A stretch of 64,000 bases of DNA. It comes from Corallincola platygyrae. Lineage in GTDB: Bacteria > Pseudomonadota > Gammaproteobacteria > Enterobacterales > Neiellaceae. Below are positions 16,995 to 24,613 of this stretch, one piece after another. A model generated the notes under the pieces. That model did not search any database. It was not told where the DNA came from and saw only the letters and a list, made by a program, of their open reading frames with translations. Numbering within the stretch: position 1 is the stretch's first letter; the number at the start of each line of letters is the position of its first letter. Position numbers and translations under genes: made by a program. The stretch covers positions 1-64,000 of the forward strand of contig NZ_BAABLI010000012.1 of assembly GCF_039544265.1 (NCBI RefSeq), given 5' to 3'.

Positions 16995-19829
16995 TTAGGC
17001 GAACTCACGGACTTCCCCTTCACCATCCACGTTGGTGATACAGCGGCCACACAGGGTTGGGTGTTCAGCGTGACTGCCCACATCTTCACGGTGGTGCCAG
17101 CAACGCTCACACTTCTCACCTTCTGAGCGAGCAACAGAAACCTTCAGGTTCTCCAGCTCACCTGCAGCAGCGTCTTCTGGCGCATCGGCCAGAGGAGCCA
17201 AAGCGGCTTTTGAGGTCAAAAGTACAAAACGCAACTCGTCACCCAGTTTGGCGAGGTTAGTAGCAAGCGCATCGTCAACATACAGTGTGACTTCGGCTTG
17301 CAGTGAGCCACCAATTTTCTCTTCACGACGTGCCACTTCCAATGCCTTGTTAACGTCGTTACGGATAGCAATCAGCTGTTCCCAGAACGCGTTATCAATG
17401 CCATCAGTGCATTCCGGCATCTCGCTCAAGCCGTCAAACCAAGTTTGAGTAAAGACAAACTCCTCACGCTCACCTGGCAGCAACTGCCAGATCTCGTCAG
17501 CGGTGAAGCTCATGATAGGCGCCATCCAGCGCACCATGCCCTCAGCAATCAAATACAGAGCCGTCTGGCAAGAACGACGTGCTACACTGTCGGCCTTGGC
17601 TGTGTACTGGCGATCCTTAATAACATCCAGATACAGGCTGCCTAGTTCGATAGAACAGAAGTGCATCAACTTCTGCACAACCACATGGAACTGGTAGCTG
17701 TCATAGGCTTCCAAGATATCTTGCTGAAGCTCTGCGGCACGACCAACGATCCAGCGGTCCATGGCCACCATATCTTCTGCAGCGACCGAATCTTTTGCAG
17801 GATCAAAGCCATTCAAGTTAGACAGCAGGAAACGGGCAGTATTTCGGATGCGGCGATATGAATCGGCAGAGCGCATCAGGATCTCGTCAGAAACCGTCAT
17901 TTCTGCCGAGTAGTTAGTTGAAGCCACCCACAGACGCAGGATATCTGCACCCAGTTTGTTTACCACTTTTTGTGGTGACATCACGTTGCCCAGAGATTTG
18001 GACATCTTGCGTCCCTGGCCATCAACGGTAAAGCCGTGAGTGAGCACTTGCTTATAGGGTGCGTGGCCTTTCATCGCTACTGAAGTCATCAGAGATGACT
18101 GGAACCAGCCACGGTGTTGGTCAGAGCCTTCAAGATACAGATCCGCAGGACCGCCCAAGTAGTCGCGATCATCGACCACACAAGAGTGAGTAACTCCGGA
18201 GTCAAACCATACATCCAAAGTATCCGTTACTTTACGATACTTAGCGGCCTCTTCTTCACCCAACAGCTCTGCTGGCTCAAGGTCAAACCAGGCTTGGATC
18301 CCGGCTTTCTCTACACGATCCGCAACCTCTGCCATCAGACGATTGGCTTCCGGGTGCAGTTCGTCGGTATCTTTGTCCACGAACAGGGCAATCGGCACGC
18401 CCCAGGTGCGCTGACGGGAGATACACCAATCTGGGCGACCATCCACCATGCCTTCGATACGGCTCTGGCCCCAGTCAGGCATCCATTCTGTCTTTTCGAT
18501 TTCCGCCATGGCTGCATCACGCAGACCCGCTTTCTCCATGCTGATAAACCACTGTGGCGTAGCACGGAAAATAATGGGCGTTTTGTGGCGCCAGCAATGT
18601 GGGTAGCTGTGCTCATAGGCGTGGTGATGTAGCAATGCATTGTTTTCAGTCAGTACATCAACCACATCAGCATTGGCTTTGAATACGTGTTTGCCTGCAA
18701 ATAGCTCAGTGTCCGGCAGGAATACACCATTACCACCAACAGGGTTCACTACAGGCAGGTCATATTGTTTGCCTACTACAAAGTCATCCTGACCATGGCC
18801 CGGCGCTGTGTGAACGCAACCAGTACCTGAATCGGTTGTGACATGATCACCCAGAATGACAGGAACCTGGCGGTCATAAAACGGGTGTTGCAGGCTGATT
18901 AACTCCAAATCGCTGCCTTTGGCATAACCCAAAGCGTGATGGTGCTTCACACCGTAACGATCGATTGCTGCTTCCATCAGTTCGTGCGCGAGGATCAGGC
19001 GCTCTTTACCTGAATCTGTTTCAATCTGAACTAAAACGTATTCGAGGTTCGGATGCAGGGCAACGGCTTGGTTTGCAGGCAAGGTCCAGGGTGTGGTTGT
19101 CCAGATCACTGCAGAGATAGGACCTTCACCAACATGACCATCAGGATGCTGAAACTTCTCTGCCACAGCGTCGGCGTCAACCGCGGCAAACTTCACATCG
19201 ATAGCAGGTGATGTTTTGTCTTTATATTCGACTTCCGCTTCGGCCAGCGCAGAGCCACAGTCAGTACACCAATGAACAGGTTTAGAGCCCTGCTGCAGAT
19301 GGCCATTTTCAACGATCTTACCTAAAGAGCGGATGATGTTGGCTTCAAAACCATAATCCATGGTCAGATACGGGTTACCCCACTCACCTAACACTCCCAA
19401 ACGGATAAAGTCGTTACGCTGACCATCAACCTGCTTGCGCGCATACTCTCGACATTTCTCGCGAAACTCTGCAGCGCTCACCTTCACGCCCGGCTTGCCT
19501 ACTTTCTTTTCAACTTGCAGCTCGATGGGCAGGCCGTGGCAGTCCCAGCCAGGAACGTAAGGCGCGTCAAAGCCAGAGAGTGTCTTTGACTTAACGATAA
19601 TGTCTTTCAGGATCTTATTGACTGAGTGGCCGATATGGATGTCACCGTTGGCATACGGAGGGCCATCGTGAAGAATGAACTTCTCACAACCTGCGCGTGC
19701 TTCGCGAATCGCCTGGTACAACCCTTTTTTGTTCCAGGCTTCCAACATCTTCGGCTCACGTTGAGCGAGATTCCCGCGCATGGGGAATGCCGTTTCCGGC
19801 AGGTTCAGTGTCGCTTTATAGTCAGTCAT
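16995..19829 (-). CDS. ileS: Isoleucine--tRNA ligase
   Basis: Class I synthetase of 944 residues that charges tRNA-Ile and edits Val. The HIGH motif (GDIHIGH, about residue 65), an editing domain with TTTPWTLPANQAV, and the KMSKS loop are all present. A C-terminal zinc finger (CERCWHH ... CGRC) marks the bacterial type I enzyme. It is followed after one base by lspA and sits 53 bases after ribF. Confidence 0.97.
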   Translation of the reverse strand: MTDYKATLNLPETAFPMRGNLAQREPKMLEAWNKKGLYQAIREARAGCEKFILHDGPPYANGDIHIGHSVNKILKDIIVKSKTLSGFDAPYVPGWDCHGLPIELQVEKKVGKPGVKVSAAEFREKCREYARKQVDGQRNDFIRLGVLGEWGNPYLTMDYGFEANIIRSLGKIVENGHLQQGSKPVHWCTDCGSALAEAEVEYKDKTSPAIDVKFAAVDADAVAEKFQHPDGHVGEGPISAVIWTTTPWTLPANQAVALHPNLEYVLVQIETDSGKERLILAHELMEAAIDRYGVKHHHALGYAKGSDLELISLQHPFYDRQVPVILGDHVTTDSGTGCVHTAPGHGQDDFVVGKQYDLPVVNPVGGNGVFLPDTELFAGKHVFKANADVVDVLTENNALLHHHAYEHSYPHCWRHKTPIIFRATPQWFISMEKAGLRDAAMAEIEKTEWMPDWGQSRIEGMVDGRPDWCISRQRTWGVPIALFVDKDTDELHPEANRLMAEVADRVEKAGIQAWFDLEPAELLGEEEAAKYRKVTDTLDVWFDSGVTHSCVVDDRDYLGGPADLYLEGSDQHRGWFQSSLMTSVAMKGHAPYKQVLTHGFTVDGQGRKMSKSLGNVMSPQKVVNKLGADILRLWVASTNYSAEMTVSDEILMRSADSYRRIRNTARFLLSNLNGFDPAKDSVAAEDMVAMDRWIVGRAAELQQDILEAYDSYQFHVVVQKLMHFCSIELGSLYLDVIKDRQYTAKADSVARRSCQTALYLIAEGMVRWMAPIMSFTADEIWQLLPGEREEFVFTQTWFDGLSEMPECTDGIDNAFWEQLIAIRNDVNKALEVARREEKIGGSLQAEVTLYVDDALATNLAKLGDELRFVLLTSKAALAPLADAPEDAAAGELENLKVSVARSEGEKCERCWHHREDVGSHAEHPTLCGRCITNVDGEGEVREFA

Positions 19830-19882
19830 GTACTTACGTTCCGAGCCTCTTCATTTGAGGCATTTATATGCACAGATTTAAA

Positions 19883-20824
19883 TCAATTAGCAGGCACGGC
19901 GCCAAAAAAGCGGCGAGCCTGCGTTGTATCTTTCTCTATTTGAGCCGTTAGCGCTGCAAACGATTCAAACTTTTGTTCATCACGCAGCTTGTCTAAAAGC
20001 TGAACTTCTATACGTTTACCGTATAGATCACCCTGGTAGTCAAACAGGTGGACTTCCAGCCTCGGCTCACGTCCGTTCATGGTTGGACGATCGCCCAGGT
20101 TCGCTACGCCCTGATATACGGTGTCGTCTTCGAACAGGTGAACCTTAACGGCAAACACGCCAGACAAGGCTACTTTATGCCTTTTCAGCGCCAGGTTGGC
20201 AGTAGGAAAACCAAGCTGGCGACCTTTTTTGTCACCATGGAATACCCGACCACTGATGCTATAAGGTCGCCCTAGCATCTCTTCAGCCAGGGTTAAATCG
20301 CCACAGGCCAATGCCTGGCGAATCAAAGTACTACTGATCCGTTGCTGCTGACGACAAAAACTCTTAGTGCTTTCAACACTGAAGCCGTGTTTTGCCCCCG
20401 CCTGTCGGAGCATTTCAAAATCCCCAAGCCGTTTAGCACCAAAGCGGAAGTCGTCGCCAACAACTAAGTGACGCACACCGAGCTTACTCACAATTAACTC
20501 TTCAACAAATTGCTCTGCGCTCAGACTCGCCAACTTACGATTGAACGAAGCACACAGCACTCTGTCGACACTAAGTTCAGCCAACTTGGCGACCTTTTCC
20601 GTCAGCGTGCACAAGCGTGGAGGAGCAATATCGGGCTGGAACAGCTCTTGTGGCTGTGGCTCAAAGGTCATCACGGTGACAGGCAAACCCAACGTTTCGC
20701 CCTTGGCTCGCAATGAGCCAATGACCGCCTGATGCCCTAAATGCACGCCGTCAAAATTACCAATCGTCAACACGCAGCCGTGATGTTGCGGCAAGAGATT
20801 ATGTACGCCGCGAATCAGCTCCAT
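19883..20824 (-). CDS. ribF: Bifunctional riboflavin kinase/FAD synthetase
   Basis: Makes FMN and then FAD from riboflavin. The N-terminal nucleotidyltransferase (residues 1-185) carries TIGNFDGVHLGHQAVI and the ISSTLIRQALACGDL motif. The C-terminal flavokinase (about 190-305) carries GRVFHGDKKGRQLGFPTANL. Length 313 matches E. coli RibF. It is the first gene of the ribF-ileS-lspA-fkpB-ispH block, 60 bases from murJ. Confidence 0.96.
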   Translation of the reverse strand: MELIRGVHNLLPQHHGCVLTIGNFDGVHLGHQAVIGSLRAKGETLGLPVTVMTFEPQPQELFQPDIAPPRLCTLTEKVAKLAELSVDRVLCASFNRKLASLSAEQFVEELIVSKLGVRHLVVGDDFRFGAKRLGDFEMLRQAGAKHGFSVESTKSFCRQQQRISSTLIRQALACGDLTLAEEMLGRPYSISGRVFHGDKKGRQLGFPTANLALKRHKVALSGVFAVKVHLFEDDTVYQGVANLGDRPTMNGREPRLEVHLFDYQGDLYGKRIEVQLLDKLRDEQKFESFAALTAQIEKDTTQARRFFGAVPAN

Positions 20825-20884
20825 TGCTGCTCCAACTTTGCTTCAAACCAAACCGCGGGATTATATACCACTCTAGCCACAGGA

Positions 20885-22453
20885 TCAGCTCCCGCGCGAA
20901 ACCAGATCTCTCGGCCTGATCCCTAACAGTAATAAGGCGCTCAAATAGGTCACGCCACCCGCCAGGATTAGTCCTGCGAGAACTGTCACCCGCATAGAAA
21001 ATTCATAGGCTATCCACTGGGCTTCCTGAGGTTTCAATAGTCCGATAACAGCGGCCATCACGACAGCAGCGCCAAGCATCCGTACCAGTACTGAAATGCT
21101 CTCCTTTGAAATCCGAAAAACCCCTTGTTTCGACAACCCTCTGTAAAGCAGCGCGGCGTTAAGCGTGGCCGACAAGCTGGTCGCGATGGCAAGTCCGACA
21201 TAACCAAAAGGGATGGCAAACACCAGGTTAAAAAACATATTGCTAATCATGGCGACAATGCCGAATCTCACCGGAGTCTTTGTGTCCTGCCTAGCGTAAT
21301 AACCCGGCGCCAAGACTTTCACCAACATAAAGCTGACCAAACCACTGCCATACGCAACAAGGCTATAACTAGCCATACGGCTGTCAGATACATCAAACGC
21401 ACCGTGCATAAACAGCACCATCAGCATAGGTTGCGCCAATACCACCAATCCCAACGCGGCAGGAAAGCCAAGGCAACAGACTGCGCGAACGCCCCAGTCA
21501 ACGGTCGCGGCAAATGCTTCCTTACCATCAGAAACGTGCTTGGCAGACAGATGCGGCAATATCACGGTCGCAATGGCTATACCAAAAAGACCGAGGGGAA
21601 ACTCCAGCAGGCGGTCTGAGTAATAGAGCCAGCTGATAGAGCCGGTCATCAGGAATGAAGCGATCAAAGTATCAAACAGCAAGTTAATCTGGCTAACCGA
21701 CACACCAAACAGCGCCGGGATCATCAAGGTGCGAATTTTCACAACCCCAGGTGTATTCCACCCCCATGATGGCTTGACCAGCATTTTGGCTCGCCAAAGA
21801 AATGGCAGTTGGAAGGCAAATTGGATCATGCCACCAAAAAACACGCCCCATGCTAGCCCCATCTCCGGCTGGTCAAGCTGAGGAGATACCCATAATGCAA
21901 AACCAATAATGGCAATATTAAGGAATACGGGGGTAAACGCAGCGACGGCAAAACGCCCCAGGCTATTGAGAATGGCGCCGGAAAGCGCGGTAAACGTAAT
22001 AAACCACAAATAAGGAAAGGTGATTTGCAGTAACAGGGAAGCCCGCTCGAACTTTTCTCCGTTCGGGCCATCGTTCCACCAATCGATAAACCAGCCGGTA
22101 CCGAAAATAGCCGTGACGACCGGCGCACCCACGACCCCCAAAAATGTAACGATAGTAACGAGCACGCCTAGGGTTCCAGAAACCTTCGCGACCAAAGCGC
22201 GCACATCGGATAGCTCGCCAGTTTCTTTCGTCTCGGTAAATACGGGAACAAATGCCTGGGCAAAGGCGCCTTCAGCAAAGAGTCTACGAAGAAAGTTGGG
22301 AATCTTATTGGCAAAGAAAAATACGTCGGCTTCGGCTTTGGCTCCCAGCAGGTTAGCTATCACCACATCCCTGACCAACCCAAGCACCCTGCTGATAAGG
22401 GTCATGGCACTGACAATAGCGCCAGAGCGCACCAAATGTTTACCCACGAACAC
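20885..22453 (-). CDS. murJ: Lipid II flippase MurJ
   Basis: MOP-superfamily membrane protein (522 residues, about 14 helices) that flips lipid II to the periplasm for peptidoglycan synthesis. The N-terminal VSAMTLISRVLGLVRDVVIANLLG holds the conserved arginines of the central cavity, and FFFANKIPNFLRRLFAEGAFAQAFVPVF is the family signature. It is divergent from rpsT, as in Pseudomonas and many gammaproteobacteria. Confidence 0.96.
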   Translation of the reverse strand: MFVGKHLVRSGAIVSAMTLISRVLGLVRDVVIANLLGAKAEADVFFFANKIPNFLRRLFAEGAFAQAFVPVFTETKETGELSDVRALVAKVSGTLGVLVTIVTFLGVVGAPVVTAIFGTGWFIDWWNDGPNGEKFERASLLLQITFPYLWFITFTALSGAILNSLGRFAVAAFTPVFLNIAIIGFALWVSPQLDQPEMGLAWGVFFGGMIQFAFQLPFLWRAKMLVKPSWGWNTPGVVKIRTLMIPALFGVSVSQINLLFDTLIASFLMTGSISWLYYSDRLLEFPLGLFGIAIATVILPHLSAKHVSDGKEAFAATVDWGVRAVCCLGFPAALGLVVLAQPMLMVLFMHGAFDVSDSRMASYSLVAYGSGLVSFMLVKVLAPGYYARQDTKTPVRFGIVAMISNMFFNLVFAIPFGYVGLAIATSLSATLNAALLYRGLSKQGVFRISKESISVLVRMLGAAVVMAAVIGLLKPQEAQWIAYEFSMRVTVLAGLILAGGVTYLSALLLLGIRPRDLVSRGS

Positions 22454-22573
22454 TCCCTGAACGTACTGAGAAGTTGCGCTACCCAGTAGAGAAATTTGCT
22501 GATAGAATTCCGCGCCATCTTAGCGCTGCTTGGCAAAGGAAACCAAATTGTTTTCCGGTGTCAAAAGTGTTGA

Positions 22574-22602
22574 TTGACTTTTGGCCGAAAAAGGAATACC
22601 CT
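22574..22602 (+). promoter_or_regulatory. Probable sigma-70 promoter of rpsT
   Basis: TTGACT (22574-22579), a 17-base spacer, then TACCCT (22597-22602), about 45 bases before the rpsT start. A GGCCGA / TCGGCC pair at 22582-22610 overlaps the promoter and leader and is followed by TTTT. It could form a small leader hairpin. Assignment by motif only. Confidence 0.5.
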
Positions 22603-22649
22603 CCTCGGCCTTTTGATAAACCCTCTGAAACAAGTTTTAGGAGTCAACT

Positions 22650-22910
22650 TTGGCTAACATCAAGTCAGCTAAGAAGCGCGCAGTGCAGTCGGAGAAGAAC
22701 CGTAAGCACAATGCTAGCCGTCGTTCAATGATGCGCACCTACCTGAAGAAGGTAATTGCAGCAATTGAAGCCGGTGACAAAGCAGCCGCTCAAGAAGCTT
22801 TCACAAGCGCCCAGCCAGTTCTGGACCGCGCTGCAGCTAAAGGCCTGATCCACAAGAACAAAGCAGCCCGTCACAAGGCTCGCCTGAGTTCTCAGATCGC
22901 AGCCCTGTAA
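22650..22910 (+). CDS. rpsT: 30S ribosomal protein S20
   Basis: Small basic ribosomal protein (86 residues) that binds 16S rRNA early in 30S assembly: ANIKSAKKRAVQSEKNRKHNASRRSMMRTYLKK. The initiation codon is TTG, with TAGGAG six bases upstream. E. coli rpsT likewise starts with UUG, and this weak start is part of its translational autoregulation there. The same control is an inference here. It is monocistronic with promoter and terminator. Confidence 0.97.
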   Translation: MANIKSAKKRAVQSEKNRKHNASRRSMMRTYLKKVIAAIEAGDKAAAQEAFTSAQPVLDRAAAKGLIHKNKAARHKARLSSQIAAL

Positions 22911-22928
22911 GCTCAAAGAATTCGAATT

Positions 22929-22956
22929 AAAAAAACCGGCGTCAGCCGGTTTTTTT
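22929..22956 (+). terminator. Terminator of rpsT
   Basis: Stem ACCGGC-GTCA-GCCGGT inside an A-tract and followed by seven T residues, 19 bases after the rpsT stop. Confidence 0.93.
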
Positions 22957-22991
22957 ATGCCCGAAAAACAGTGCGGACTATGATGTACACA

Positions 22992-23111
22992 AAAACTCCC
23001 ACTGCAGTCAGCAGAGAGAGTTTTATTGTTGCAGATCCAGCAACAAGAGTAACGCCGATGCTCGGCAAACTATCCGGGCCATGTTACTCCTGCTTCTAAC
23101 TTACTGTTAGA
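22992..23111. other. Hairpin-rich spacer, possible structured RNA
   Basis: Four perfect inverted repeats follow one another in this spacer. AAAACTC / GAGTTTT (22992-22998, 23018-23024) encloses CTGC / GCAG. TTGTTGC / GCAACAA (23026-23032, 23040-23046) has a 7-base loop. GAGTAAC / GTTACTC (23047-23053, 23083-23089) encloses GCCGA-TGC-TCGGC (23054-23066). TCTAAC / GTTAGA (23095-23100, 23106-23111) is last. No open reading frame explains them. They could be a small RNA on either strand or stacked terminators. Confidence 0.5.
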
Positions 23112-23118
23112 TTTCAGG

Positions 23119-23144
23119 CAAAAGAAAAGCGGCTTACGCCGCTT
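23119..23144 (-). terminator. Terminator overlapping the 3' end of the ArsR-family gene
   Basis: AAGCGGC / GCCGCTT (23127-23133, 23138-23144), with the stop codon of the regulator gene in the loop, followed on the minus strand by TTTTCTTTT. The last codons (for Ala-Glu-Ala-Ala) form the upstream arm. Confidence 0.8.
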
Positions 23145-23451
23145 CTGCTTCCGGTGCTATTTCACAATACATATTGTGTAGCAAAGAAATCATCTGACTA
23201 ACCTCTACACTGGCCAAGGAATAAAATACCGTCTGAGCTTCCTTGCGTGTTTTTACCAACCCATCGCGCCGCAGCCAAGCCAGGTGTTGTGACAACGCCG
23301 ATTGACTTAAGTCCACCAGCTTAGCCAGTTCACCTACTGACAACTCTCCATCATGCAGATGACACAAGATGTAAAGGCGTCGTTCGTTTGCCATAGCCTT
23401 CAGCAGCTTTACCGCGGGTGCCGAATTGGTTCGTATTTGATCCAGGTTCAT
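23134..23451 (-). CDS. ArsR/SmtB-family regulator, HlyU/BigR-like
   Basis: Winged-helix dimeric repressor-type protein (105 residues) with the recognition helix region LSQSALSQHLAWLRRDGLVKTRKEAQTVFYSL. Sequence and cysteine placement (Cys30 in RLYILCHL and Cys96 in NMYCEIA) match HlyU, BigR and SqrR. In those proteins two distant cysteines sense persulfides or oxidants instead of metal. The metal-site motif ELCVCDL of ArsR/SmtB is absent. No target operon is adjacent on the same strand. A TACCTTG / CAAGGTA repeat sits just upstream (23464-23504). Targets unknown. Confidence 0.8.
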   Translation of the reverse strand: MNLDQIRTNSAPAVKLLKAMANERRLYILCHLHDGELSVGELAKLVDLSQSALSQHLAWLRRDGLVKTRKEAQTVFYSLASVEVSQMISLLHNMYCEIAPEAEAA

Positions 23452-23463
23452 TTCCCTTCCCAG

Positions 23464-23504
23464 TACCTTGATTGCCGAAAAAGTGACACTATCTTACCAA
23501 GGTA
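23464..23504. promoter_or_regulatory. Inverted repeat upstream of the ArsR-family gene
   Basis: TACCTTG (23464-23470) and CAAGGTA (23498-23504) are perfect complements separated by 27 bases, 13-53 bases before the regulator start codon. This could be an autoregulatory operator or leader structure. The spacing is wider than the usual ArsR operator. Confidence 0.3.
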
Positions 23505-23699
23505 TCGTCAAAAAAACAGAAAAAAGCGTCAGTTTTTTGTCACTCAGATCACGTTAGCATCAACTAATCACCAAATTAGGGCTAATAAGAGGGTTGGTCA
23601 TTTAATCGTCATTCGATTGTCACCGCTTTTTCATATGCCATTTCTATCTTTTCGGCAGCTTCTAAGGTCTGTTTACACGAGAGATAAAGGAAACGGAAC

Positions 23700-24494
23700 A
23701 TGGCAGCAAGCGCCGTTGTACACCAATACAGAGCTATCTGGCTTTCAGATATCCACCTCGGCAGTCGTGACTGCCAAGCAACCTACCTACTCTCATTTCT
23801 ACGCAGTATCAAAACCGAACATCTATTTCTGGTCGGTGATGTCATTGATTTCTGGGCATTAAAAAAACGCAGCTACTGGCCTGAATCTCATCAGGCTGTT
23901 CTGCATCAGCTGACAACGATGGCAAAACAAGGTACCAGAATTATCTATGTACCCGGCAACCACGACGAAGACCTTCGTGCATTTGACCAGCTACCACTGT
24001 TCGGTTTGGAGCTACACCACCAATTCGAGTACACCACACATCAAGGCAAAAAGTTGTTGATGCTGCACGGCGATAAGTTTGACGCCGCAGTGAAATGTGG
24101 CCCTCTCACAACTTGGTTTGGCGACCGTGCTTACGATTTTGTCCTGTGGCTGAATCGCTGGAGCAATCGCTGGCGCCGTCAGTTAGGCATGAACTACTTT
24201 TCTTTGGCAACCTACCTCAAACAGAAAAGTAAAAAAGCGAATGCCGCAGTAGAGCGTTTCGAGCAGGCAGCCATCCACGAAGCCAAACGTTATGGCTTTG
24301 ATGGCATTGTGTGCGGTCACATCCATGTACCTAACCTGCGCGAGCAAGATGGCATCCTTTATATGAATGATGGCGATTGGGTTGAAAGCTGCACCGCATT
24401 AGTAGAGCAACGAAATGGCGACATCGAGCTTATTCATTGGAGTGAGCAGCGCCAGCAGATTGCAGAGATTGTACTTGAAGGCAAAGCCGCTTAG
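23700..24494 (+). CDS. UDP-2,3-diacylglucosamine diphosphatase-like metallophosphoesterase (LpxH family)
   Basis: Calcineurin-like phosphoesterase of 264 residues. All metal-binding blocks are present in order: LSDIHLG, VGDVIDFW, VPGNHDED, MLHGDKFD and CGHIHVP. LpxH removes UMP from UDP-2,3-diacylglucosamine in lipid A synthesis. This protein belongs to the longer LpxH2-like branch (COG2908), some members of which are not lipid A enzymes, so the exact substrate is uncertain. GGAAACGGAAC precedes the ATG. The neighbouring acyltransferase gene hints at envelope lipid metabolism. Confidence 0.82.
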   Translation: MAASAVVHQYRAIWLSDIHLGSRDCQATYLLSFLRSIKTEHLFLVGDVIDFWALKKRSYWPESHQAVLHQLTTMAKQGTRIIYVPGNHDEDLRAFDQLPLFGLELHHQFEYTTHQGKKLLMLHGDKFDAAVKCGPLTTWFGDRAYDFVLWLNRWSNRWRRQLGMNYFSLATYLKQKSKKANAAVERFEQAAIHEAKRYGFDGIVCGHIHVPNLREQDGILYMNDGDWVESCTALVEQRNGDIELIHWSEQRQQIAEIVLEGKAA

Positions 24495-24613
24495 CTGCTG
24501 GAGATAGGGCAGGAAAAACGGTCAGCTGAAACATTACTGCAAAAAAAACGCATCATTTCCGTCATCAGGGACAGGTAGTTTTGTGACCAGTTGCTGATGA
24601 TGGTCCTGATGTT

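Noticed and set aside
18114..18632. 172-codon plus-strand frame
   Set aside because: Antisense to ileS, without any recognisable domain.
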